This document shows positions 21,994-29,003 of a stretch of 50,822 nt of DNA, in pieces; within the stretch, counting starts at the first letter, position 1, and each line of letters begins with the position of its first letter. The notes under the pieces are model-generated. The model saw only the letters and a list, made by a program, of their open reading frames with translations. It searched no databases and was not told the origin of the DNA. Source of the stretch: Acidobacteriota bacterium (GTDB lineage Bacteria > Acidobacteriota > Terriglobia > Terriglobales > Acidobacteriaceae); NCBI GenBank assembly GCA_021813745.1, contig JAKAJO010000102.1, positions 1 through 50,822 of the forward strand. Direction: 5' to 3'. The translations under genes were made by a program, and so were the position numbers.

Positions 21994-23130
21994 TTAACTG
22001 TCCCAAGCGCCCACCACAAGGCTGTCCAGTCTGTCTTGCCGTCCCTGTACCCACTTGGCATAATGCCGTTCCGTTGTCTTAATCGAGGTATGGCCGAGCA
22101 GCTTGCTCACTTCCTCCAGCGGGACGCCCTTCTGCAAGAGGTCCACCGCGAACGTATCGCGGAGCCTATGGCTCATCATGTGCCCCTCACCGGCAAGCCC
22201 GGCGGCTTTGAATACCGGGGCAACGTAATACTTCGCCCAATTCTTCGTGACGCTTTCCTCTTCGCCCACGCCGGACCAGAAGATATACCGCTCGTTGCCG
22301 TTGGTCACGGAGAGCAGCTCTTCCGCGATAGCCGCCGGGATGGGCACGGAGACGTGCGTCTTTGTCTTCTGGCGGCTTGTCACGATTCGATAGAGGCGCT
22401 TCTGTGCGTCGCGTTTTATCTCGGCCCGCTCCAGCGTGAGGGCGTCCCGGATTGCTAGCCCGCTCCACCGCATGATCTGAAAGAGTGCGTGTACGCGGTC
22501 CGCCTGCTTGCGGTCTGCAATCTGGCCGTATACGGCGTCTAGCAGCCGGGTGTACTCGTCCGCTGTCAGTGGCAGGGTGGGCGGCTCATCCACTTTGATC
22601 TTAGGCAACGCGGGGACGCGCTCCAACCACTTGGCCTCATAGCAGTACCGGAGAAACGAGCGGAGGCGCTCACGGACTTTGCTGCGCGTGTAGCTGGACG
22701 GATAGACAGATTCCCACGTCGCGCAGAAGCCCGTCAGCACTTCCCGCGTGACGGCCTGGACGGTGAAGATTGACCGGCTCTCGCAATGCCTTTGGAGGCG
22801 GTCTAGTTCGCGCGTGTACTTCTTGAGCACGCCGGGCGTCACGCCCTGGACAGTCTTGTCCTCAAGGAATACCGCAATTGCGGCTTGGATCGTTCGGGCG
22901 TTGTCTTCCGGCCTTGATTCCGGCGTGCGTCCGGCTAACTGATCCTGGAGTTGACGCTTGACGGCCTCAGCCTCTTCCCAAGAGCGTGTACCGGCCTGCC
23001 GCCGGTGCTGCTTGCCGTCTTTCGTCCAGCGGAAGTGCTTGCGGCAGTTGCAGCGCCGTGAGAATTCGTCCCCGGCGTACTTGCACCCGGCAGAGTGCCT
23101 TACGAAGATCGTGATGACGGGAGCGCCCAT
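21994..23130 (-). CDS. int: Tyrosine-family site-specific integrase
   Basis: The 378-residue recombinase has the catalytic set of phage integrases: Arg228 (WSGLAIRDALTLE), Lys in SRQKTKTH, HxxR at His321/Arg324 (MSHRLRDTFA), His347 (KLLGHTS) and nucleophile Tyr357 (TERHYAKW). The N-terminus has Cys16, Cys27 and Cys29 (CKYAGDEFSRRCNCRKHFRW), possibly a small metal-binding knuckle, before a SAM-like core-binding domain (about 80-170). I choose ATG 23130 with GGAGG upstream; a GTG at 23166 is possible. The ribosome site lies inside an inverted repeat. It would catalyse recombination between the tRNA-Ser 3' end and the element's att site. Confidence 0.94.
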   Translation of the reverse strand: MGAPVITIFVRHSAGCKYAGDEFSRRCNCRKHFRWTKDGKQHRRQAGTRSWEEAEAVKRQLQDQLAGRTPESRPEDNARTIQAAIAVFLEDKTVQGVTPGVLKKYTRELDRLQRHCESRSIFTVQAVTREVLTGFCATWESVYPSSYTRSKVRERLRSFLRYCYEAKWLERVPALPKIKVDEPPTLPLTADEYTRLLDAVYGQIADRKQADRVHALFQIMRWSGLAIRDALTLERAEIKRDAQKRLYRIVTSRQKTKTHVSVPIPAAIAEELLSVTNGNERYIFWSGVGEEESVTKNWAKYYVAPVFKAAGLAGEGHMMSHRLRDTFAVDLLQKGVPLEEVSKLLGHTSIKTTERHYAKWVQGRQDRLDSLVVGAWDS

Positions 23131-23131
23131 C

Positions 23132-23166
23132 GTGTTACGCCTCCATTGACAGAGGCACCGTAACAC
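23132..23166 (-). promoter_or_regulatory. Hairpin/dyad sequestering the integrase ribosome site
   Basis: GTGTTACG (23132-23139) and CGTAACAC (23159-23166) are exact complements, extended by CCTC (23140-23143) and GAGG (23152-23155) after a 3-nt bulge. On mRNA the GGAGG of int would be paired. It may limit integrase translation, or be a protein-binding dyad. Confidence 0.55.
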
Positions 23167-23171
23167 GTTTT

Positions 23172-23180
23172 TAGCACAAA
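23172..23180. promoter_or_regulatory. Candidate integrase arm-type site, right end
   Basis: TAGCACAAA matches the left-end site at 14324 exactly and lies between the int gene and attR. Confidence 0.45.
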
Positions 23181-23226
23181 AACAAGATGCTTTCGTTAAA
23201 TGTATTTATTTTCAACGCTTTAAGAC

Positions 23227-23316
23227 TGGCGGAGAGAGTGGGATTCGAACCCACGTTAGAGTTTCCCCTAAACACGCTTTCCAAGCGTGCGCCTTCAACC
23301 ACTCGGCCATCTCTCC
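23227..23316 (-). tRNA. tRNA-Ser (anticodon GGA), with attR core
   Basis: The minus strand folds as a complete class II tRNA: acceptor GGAGAGA/TCTCTCC, anticodon stem CACGC/GCGTG with loop TTGGAAA (anticodon GGA), long variable arm (TTAG...CTAA), T-arm GTGGG/CCCAC with TTCGAAT, discriminator G and encoded CCA (23229-23227). Its last 21 nt are the right attachment core, repeated at 14219-14239, so integration restored the gene. Confidence 0.97.
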
Positions 23317-23400
23317 TGGGAAGGTTCGACTCTTAGAATCTATCACAGCAGCAGTACATTGGATTGGGCGGCGCGATTGGGTGCCTAGAGAACCAACAAG

Positions 23401-23449
23401 TAGCGGACACCGGTTTGAAAGCGTTTACTTAGACCTCAGTTGTCCGCTA
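23401..23449. promoter_or_regulatory. LacI-type operator inside a wider inverted repeat, before GH2
   Basis: TGAAAGCGTTTACT (23416-23429) fits the LacI/CcpA operator consensus TGWAANCGNTWNCA in 13 of 14 positions, with the central CG. It is framed by TAGCGGACA (23401-23409) and its exact complement TGTCCGCTA (23441-23449). The GH2 gene starts 66 bp later. Confidence 0.6.
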
Positions 23450-23514
23450 TAGTTCCGATGGGCTTCGCGGGGCACCGGAGCCGTTGCTGAAAATCCTGCC
23501 AGAAGGTATATGCC

Positions 23515-26046
23515 ATGTCGAAAATGACCCGCCGTGATCTCCTGTCCACTGGTCTTGCACTTTCTGCTTCTTCTTTGGTAACTCGACCCGCGTGGGCTCG
23601 GGTTGCCGCAGCCTTTGGTGACGAAGCATCGTTGACGTCGGCTGTTGCTCTGCCCGCCGTTGCGCCCCGAGAGCGACAACTCTTCGACTTTGGCTGGCGC
23701 TTCACATTTGGCAATGGCGACGATCCAGCGAAAGATCTCGGCTTCGGGATGGGGGAGGGAGACTTTGCAAAGACTGGGGAGTTTGAATTCGCCAAGCTGA
23801 AGTTCGATGACTCGAAGTGGCGTGAGCTCAACATTCCCCATGACTGGGCTGTCGAATTGCCCTTCGTACACGATGAGGAGCAAAAGTCGCACGGCTACAA
23901 GCCCTTGGGACGTCGCTATCCCGAAACAAGCGTGGGCTGGTACAGGAGGGTTTTTGAGATATCTGAAAGTGACAAAGGTCGGCGAGTCTGGGTTGAGTTT
24001 GACGGCATCTTCCGGAGCGTGCTGGTTTTTGTGAACGGCTGTTTTATTGGCCGAAACGATAACGGGTATGCGCCCTTCCACTTCGACATTACGGATTTCC
24101 TGGCGATTGGCGCGAAGAATTGCATCGTGCTTCGCGTGGATGCGAGTTTCGGCGATGGCTGGTTCTATGAGGGGGCGGGCATCTATCGGCATGTCTGGCT
24201 AAGCAAAATGGATCCACTCCACCTTGGCAAATGGGACAGTGTGGTGCGCACTGCAGTGCATGGAGAGGATGCGGAACTGACGCTCAGCACGATCGTGGTA
24301 AACGAAGGCAAGAAGGCAGAAAGTGCACGCGTGACCTGGAAGATTGAGGATGCAAGCGGGAATACTGTTGCGACGGCGGAGACGCAGGCTCAATCCGTCC
24401 CAGCGGATGGAGCAGTACCGTTTGCCACCTCGGCTAGGATCCCAAATGCGAAGCTGTGGTCAGTGGAAGAGCCGAACCTCTACAAGGCGACTGTCACGGT
24501 GGAGTCCGTCGGCACGGCGCGAGATGCCGAACGAGTGAGTTTCGGAGTGCGCACGGCAGTTTTTGATGCCGAAAAGGGCTTCTTCCTCAATGGGAAATCC
24601 CTCAAGATTCAGGGCACCTGCAATCATCAGGATCACGCGGGCGTGGGCGCTGCACTGCCGGATCGTCTGCAGGCATTCCGGCTTGGGGTCTTGCGCGAGA
24701 TGGGCTGTAATGCAGTACGTACCTCCCACAACATGCCGACGCCGGAATGGGTGGACGCCTGCGACCGTATGGGCGTGATGATGATGTGTGAGACGCGCCA
24801 GATGAGCTCAAGCCCAGAAGGCCTGGCACAGCTTGAAACAATGGTGAAGCGTTACCGGAATTCGCCATCCATCATCATCTGGTCCATTGGCAATGAGGAG
24901 TTCATTTTGCAATCGACAATGGCAGAGCAGGGCCAGAAGATTGCTACAACAATGGTGGAGAAATGTCATGAACTCGATCCGACCCGGGTCGTTTCAGCGG
25001 CCGTCAACGGAAGCAACAGGGAAGGGGTTTCCGTACCTTTGGATATCATTGGCTTCAATTACCAACTGCAGTTACCGGATGCGTTCCACAAGGACTTTCC
25101 CAAGCGACCGGTGTATGGGTCTGAAACATCGAGCGCCATTTCCACGCGGGGCATTTACACCACAGACCCCCTGCGGAATACGGTGAACGCCTACAACGGG
25201 GTGGTGCGTTGGGGGGAGACCGCTGAAGAGTGGTGGACATTTTACGGGACACGTGAATGGGAGGCTGGCGGATTTGCATGGACAGGCTTTGACTATCGAG
25301 GCGAGCCCACGCCCTACGGTTGGCCTTCCATCAACTCACAGTTCGGGATCGTAGACATGTGTGGATTTCCCAAGGACACGTTCTTCTACTACAAGGCCTG
25401 GTGGGGCAAGGAGCCCATGCTGCATCTGTTTCCGCACTGGAACTTTGAGGGCCGCGAAGGGGACGAGATTCCGGTTTGGGTGTATTCCAACCTGGATGAG
25501 GTTGAGCTTTTTGTGAACGGCAAGAGTGTTGGCAGCCAGAAGGTTCCTCATCTGGGGCACGTCCAGTGGAAGGTGCGTTATGCGCCTGGTGCAATTGAGG
25601 CGCGCGGAAAAAGGAACGGAAGTGTGGTTCTCACAGAGAAGCGCGAGACGACAGGGCCAACTGTAGCGATCCGTCTGACTGCAGATCGGACGACGATCAA
25701 TGCGGATGGAGAAGATGTTGCCGTGCTGACGGTGGAAGCGCTCGACAACCAGGGGCGGCCAGTACCGACAGCAGACAATCTGATTCGCTTCAATGTGACG
25801 GGCAACGGCGCGTTGATCGGAGTGGGCAACGGTGATCCGAACTGCCAGGAGAGCGATAAGGGACCCGTGCGATCACTTTTCAGCGGCATGGCGCAAGTAA
25901 TTGTGCAGTCCACTAAGCGCCCAGGTGAGATTCGCATCGAAGCAATTAAAGAGGGGTGGGATGGACCGGATCTGACCTCAGCGAAGTTGGCGATCACCAC
26001 AAAAGCTGTAGAGCTGCGTTCGTCCGTGCCTATTGTTCGCAGCTAG
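23515..26046 (+). CDS. Exported glycoside hydrolase family 2 (beta-galactosidase-like)
   Basis: The 843-residue protein has a twin-arginine signal (MTRRDLLSTGLALSASSLV), a GH2 sugar-binding domain (about 55-230: WRELNIPHDWAVELP, SVGWYRRVFEI), an Ig-like domain (235-345), and the TIM barrel (350-620) with acid/base Glu461 (IWSIGNEEF) and nucleophile Glu537 (VYGSETSS). C-terminal DUF4982-like and Big-like beta domains follow (about 640-830). GH2 enzymes remove beta-linked galactose, glucuronic acid, mannose or related sugars from plant polymers; the exact substrate is not decided by these motifs. AGAAGG precedes ATG 23515. A LacI-type operator lies upstream and a strong terminator follows. Confidence 0.92.
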   Translation: MSKMTRRDLLSTGLALSASSLVTRPAWARVAAAFGDEASLTSAVALPAVAPRERQLFDFGWRFTFGNGDDPAKDLGFGMGEGDFAKTGEFEFAKLKFDDSKWRELNIPHDWAVELPFVHDEEQKSHGYKPLGRRYPETSVGWYRRVFEISESDKGRRVWVEFDGIFRSVLVFVNGCFIGRNDNGYAPFHFDITDFLAIGAKNCIVLRVDASFGDGWFYEGAGIYRHVWLSKMDPLHLGKWDSVVRTAVHGEDAELTLSTIVVNEGKKAESARVTWKIEDASGNTVATAETQAQSVPADGAVPFATSARIPNAKLWSVEEPNLYKATVTVESVGTARDAERVSFGVRTAVFDAEKGFFLNGKSLKIQGTCNHQDHAGVGAALPDRLQAFRLGVLREMGCNAVRTSHNMPTPEWVDACDRMGVMMMCETRQMSSSPEGLAQLETMVKRYRNSPSIIIWSIGNEEFILQSTMAEQGQKIATTMVEKCHELDPTRVVSAAVNGSNREGVSVPLDIIGFNYQLQLPDAFHKDFPKRPVYGSETSSAISTRGIYTTDPLRNTVNAYNGVVRWGETAEEWWTFYGTREWEAGGFAWTGFDYRGEPTPYGWPSINSQFGIVDMCGFPKDTFFYYKAWWGKEPMLHLFPHWNFEGREGDEIPVWVYSNLDEVELFVNGKSVGSQKVPHLGHVQWKVRYAPGAIEARGKRNGSVVLTEKRETTGPTVAIRLTADRTTINADGEDVAVLTVEALDNQGRPVPTADNLIRFNVTGNGALIGVGNGDPNCQESDKGPVRSLFSGMAQVIVQSTKRPGEIRIEAIKEGWDGPDLTSAKLAITTKAVELRSSVPIVRS

Positions 26047-26073
26047 ACTTCGGTTACATGGTGGATCAAATGT

Positions 26074-26100
26074 AAGGCAGGCCAGATCGGCCTGCCTTTC
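26074..26100 (+). terminator. Rho-independent terminator after GH2
   Basis: AAGGCAGGCC (26074-26083), loop AGATC, GGCCTGCCTT (26089-26098) followed by TC. A 10-bp GC-rich stem 28 nt past the stop. Confidence 0.85.
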
Positions 26101-26110
26101 ACTTCGAAGT

Positions 26111-26145
26111 GGAGTGTAATCTAAGAGAAGGCTCTGACACACTCC
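26111..26145 (+). promoter_or_regulatory. Inverted repeat around the ArsB-type gene's ribosome site
   Basis: GGAGTGT (26111-26117) and ACACTCC (26139-26145) are exact complements; the second arm ends right at the ATG. Inside, AGAG/CTCT presents AAGG in a tetraloop. The apparent Shine-Dalgarno is otherwise 15 nt from the start, so folding may bring it near. Confidence 0.4.
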
Positions 26146-27402
26146 ATGTCCCTCACACACCTTCCCCAAGTGCTGACCTGGTTGATTGCACTGGCCAGTA
26201 TTTTTGGCATGCTCGTGCGGCCGCGCGGCCTGCCAGAGGCGTTTTGGGCATGTGGCGGAGCCTTTCTCCTCATCGCAATGCGCCTCATTCCGTTGAGGCA
26301 GGCCGGATGGGCCGCGTATGACGGGTGGGATGTTTATCTATTTCTAGCAGGAATGATGATTCTTGCGGAACTGGCACGTGCGCAGCATGTTTTTGACTGG
26401 GTCGCGGATCTTGCGGCGCAACATGCGCAAGGATCTTCGTTGCGGCTTTTTCTATTGGTCTATCTGGTTGGCATTGCGGTCACCGCGCTACTTTCCAATG
26501 ACGCGACGGCTGTCGTCTTGACGCCAGCGGTCTTGGCAGTGGTGCGTCGCGCTCGAGTGCAGCCGAAGCCCTTTTTGCTTGCATGTGCCTTGATCGCAAA
26601 TGCGGCAAGCTTCGTTTTCCCGATATCGAATCCGGCCAATCTGGTTGTCTTTGATCGGCATGTGCCTCCTTTGGCAACCTGGCTGAAGGTCTTTCTTCTT
26701 CCGTCGATTGCATCAATTGTTGTGACGTATCTCTGTCTGCGCTGGTCTTCGCGCGAAGCGCTCGATATTCGCATACATCATCGGCAAGCAGCCGTTGAAC
26801 TGGCTGCGGGCGGCAAGCGCGCGCTTGGGGGTCTGATTTTCGCTGCTTCAGTGCTGATCGTTGCTTCGGCGCTTGGCCTGCCCCTTGGGATTCCAACCTG
26901 CATCTCCGCTCTTCTCGTTATGGCGCTTGTCTCCCTCGAGGATCACGGTGTGCTGCGGAGGGCGATAGCTGGTGTTTCTTGGTCAGTGCTTCCCCTGGTG
27001 GCGGGATTGTTTGTCATCGTGGAAGCTTTGCAAAGCGCAGGTTTGCTGCGCATGGGGCTCGCTGGACTTCATCTGATCGGCAGTCTGTCTGAGTTTGCTG
27101 CAAAGTCGATCGCGGCTTTTTCAGTAGCACTTGCTTCGAATGGGATGAATAATCTCCCGGTGGGATTGATGAGTGGCTCTACGATTCGTCATGCCAATGA
27201 GGCGGGGATCATCGCTCACGCGGTTCTTCTCGGTGTGGATCTCGGTCCCAATCTTTCGGTGACCGGATCGCTAGCAACGATCCTTTGGCTCATTGCCTTG
27301 CGCCGGGAACGCGTGGAGATCACGGCCTGGGAGTTCTTCAAGCTTGGTGTCGTAGCGATGCCTCTATCGCTGTTGGCCGGGCTTTTGTTTCTGTGGTCCT
27401 GA
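26146..27402 (+). CDS. ArsB/NhaD-superfamily ion transporter
   Basis: The 418-residue protein has about 11 transmembrane segments and the ArsB-type (ion transporter superfamily) motifs: LLSNDATAVVLTPAVLAV (residues about 114-131), ANAASFVFPISNPANLVVF, SNGMNNLPVGLMSG and GVDLGPNLSVTGSLATILW. ArsB exports arsenite/antimonite; relatives move Na+ or dicarboxylates. The last motif favours the arsenite group, but no arsR, arsC or arsA is nearby, so substrate is not certain. It is followed 53 nt later by a MATE gene, possibly in one transcript. Confidence 0.85.
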   Translation: MSLTHLPQVLTWLIALASIFGMLVRPRGLPEAFWACGGAFLLIAMRLIPLRQAGWAAYDGWDVYLFLAGMMILAELARAQHVFDWVADLAAQHAQGSSLRLFLLVYLVGIAVTALLSNDATAVVLTPAVLAVVRRARVQPKPFLLACALIANAASFVFPISNPANLVVFDRHVPPLATWLKVFLLPSIASIVVTYLCLRWSSREALDIRIHHRQAAVELAAGGKRALGGLIFAASVLIVASALGLPLGIPTCISALLVMALVSLEDHGVLRRAIAGVSWSVLPLVAGLFVIVEALQSAGLLRMGLAGLHLIGSLSEFAAKSIAAFSVALASNGMNNLPVGLMSGSTIRHANEAGIIAHAVLLGVDLGPNLSVTGSLATILWLIALRRERVEITAWEFFKLGVVAMPLSLLAGLLFLWS

Positions 27403-27455
27403 TAGTGCGTTGCGTCTCCGACTGCCTCGGGCCAGAGGGCATGTAAAGTAGATAG

Positions 27456-28808
27456 GTGCATTCCACCCGCCCCCTTTGGAAGGATGAGCTTCGCGCAATG
27501 GTTGCGCTGGCGGTCCCTGTTGTGCTGAGCGAGTTGGGCTGGATGGCGCAGGGCGTGGTGGACACCATTATGGTGGGCAAGCTTGGGCCGGCTGCTATTG
27601 GCGCGGTTGCGCTTGGAAACGCGGTCTACTACACGCCCTCTCTTTTCGGAATTGGCCTTTTGCTCGGACTCGACACGCTTGTTTCGCAGGCCTATGGGCG
27701 TCAGGACCATGACGAATGCCATAGGTGGCTGGCGCAGAGTGTCTACCTTGCCTGCATACTCACCCTGCCGCTCATGGCAATTCTGGCATTTACTGGTTCC
27801 AACCTGACACATTTTGGCATCATGCCTGCCGTGGCAAAGCCAGCAAGTGGCTATCTGCTCCTGCTGAATCTGGGCACGTTGCCACTTTTACTTTACGGAG
27901 GGACGCGGCGGTATCTGCAGGGAGTCGGGCAGGTGCGTGTCATCACTGTGACCTATGTGCTGGCAAACCTCATCAACTGGGCCGGGAACTGGATACTGAT
28001 CTACGGCAAACTGGGCTTTCCCGCACTCGGTGTTAATGGTTCTGCGATCTCTACTTGTTTTGCACGGTTATTCATGGCAGCCGCGCTACTATGGTTCGCC
28101 TGGCGCTATGAGCGGAGGCGCGGTCATCCGCTCTTTCGCCATTGGGCGGCTCCCAGCCTGGAGAGGTTGAGGTCCCTTGTCCGTCTTGGAGCACCGGCCG
28201 CCGGACAGATCCTGCTGGAAGTTGGCGCATGGAATCTGTCCACGTTCGCGGCCGGCTACTTGACTCCAGTGCAACTCGCGACTCATTCCATCGCACTCAA
28301 CTATGCGAGTATGTCTTACATGGTGCCCCTCGGTGTCTCGGCCGCCGCAGCGGTCAGCGTGGGCCATGCAGTTGGTGCAGGAGATCTGCACAAAGCTCGC
28401 CGTGCGGGGTGGCTGGCGCTCGGACTCGGGACTGCATTCATGTTGTTGGCAGCCGGTGTATTTCTTGTTGCGCCGCTTCCGCTCATCCGGCTTTACACGA
28501 ACGATCCTCGCGTTCTGTCCGTAGGGCCCAGCCTGCTTTGGATCGCCGCAGCATTCCAGATCTTCGACGGGATCCAAACCGTCGCCACTGGTGCGCTGCG
28601 TGGGCTGGGCGAGACGCGCGTCCCAATGTTTGCAAATCTTGTGGGGTATTGGGTGCTTGGCCTGCCGCTGGGGCTTTCTTTGTGTTTCCTTTTGCACCGC
28701 GGTATTTTCGGTCTCTGGCTCGGATTAACTCTCGCCCTGGTCGTCATCGCACTGACGTTGCTTCGGCGCTGGCGCCACGACTCTGCGCGGCGATTGCAGA
28801 CTGCATAG
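27456..28808 (+). CDS. MATE-family multidrug efflux transporter
   Basis: The 450-residue protein has twelve hydrophobic segments in two halves and typical MATE features: ELGWMAQGVVDTIMVGKLGP at the N-terminus, ALGNAVYYTPSLFGIGLLLG, and in the second half MVPLGVSAAAAVSVGHAVGA and DGIQTVATGALRGLGETRVP. It would export drugs or metabolites using Na+ or H+. The first usable start is GTG 27456; an ATG at 27498 would shorten the N-terminus by 14 residues. No local regulator is seen. Confidence 0.93.
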   Translation: MHSTRPLWKDELRAMVALAVPVVLSELGWMAQGVVDTIMVGKLGPAAIGAVALGNAVYYTPSLFGIGLLLGLDTLVSQAYGRQDHDECHRWLAQSVYLACILTLPLMAILAFTGSNLTHFGIMPAVAKPASGYLLLLNLGTLPLLLYGGTRRYLQGVGQVRVITVTYVLANLINWAGNWILIYGKLGFPALGVNGSAISTCFARLFMAAALLWFAWRYERRRGHPLFRHWAAPSLERLRSLVRLGAPAAGQILLEVGAWNLSTFAAGYLTPVQLATHSIALNYASMSYMVPLGVSAAAAVSVGHAVGAGDLHKARRAGWLALGLGTAFMLLAAGVFLVAPLPLIRLYTNDPRVLSVGPSLLWIAAAFQIFDGIQTVATGALRGLGETRVPMFANLVGYWVLGLPLGLSLCFLLHRGIFGLWLGLTLALVVIALTLLRRWRHDSARRLQTA

Positions 28809-28940
28809 GCCCCAGTTCTGGAAGGAGGCCGTGTCTGAATTCTCCACATTTTTCAAGAGATGAACAGCTATTCCAGCTTGAAATACGAATGGGAGGTAAT
28901 TCCTGAACTACCTGCCGGGACGCGTCTTCGTTTGGGTGAC

Positions 28941-28946
28941 TATAAT
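28941..28946 (+). promoter_or_regulatory. Possible -10 box of korAB
   Basis: A perfect TATAAT lies 58 bp before the korA start, but the -35 position (28918-28923, GGACGC) does not match. It is listed as a weak candidate. Confidence 0.3.
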
Positions 28947-29003
28947 CACAGATGGCGAAAGATTGACTCTTTCCTGAATCTACCTTGAAGGGAATCCCGC
29001 CAA

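Larger units (their letters stand above)
14219..23247. mobile_element. Integrated phage-satellite-like element in tRNA-Ser
   Basis: A 21-bp exact direct repeat bounds the segment: 14219-14239 and 23227-23247. The right copy is the 3' end of an intact tRNA-Ser(GGA) gene including its CCA. A tyrosine recombinase gene lies 97 bp inside the tRNA end. Cargo in reading order: integrase, a 52-residue protein, a sigma-like regulator, duplicated micro-ORF cassettes, two unknown genes, major capsid protein, HNH-AP2 endonuclease, tape-measure-like protein and two small unknown genes. Terminase, portal, protease, tail tube, lysis and replication genes are absent. The open frames are long and carry their own ribosome sites, so the element does not look randomly decayed. 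Confidence 0.88.
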
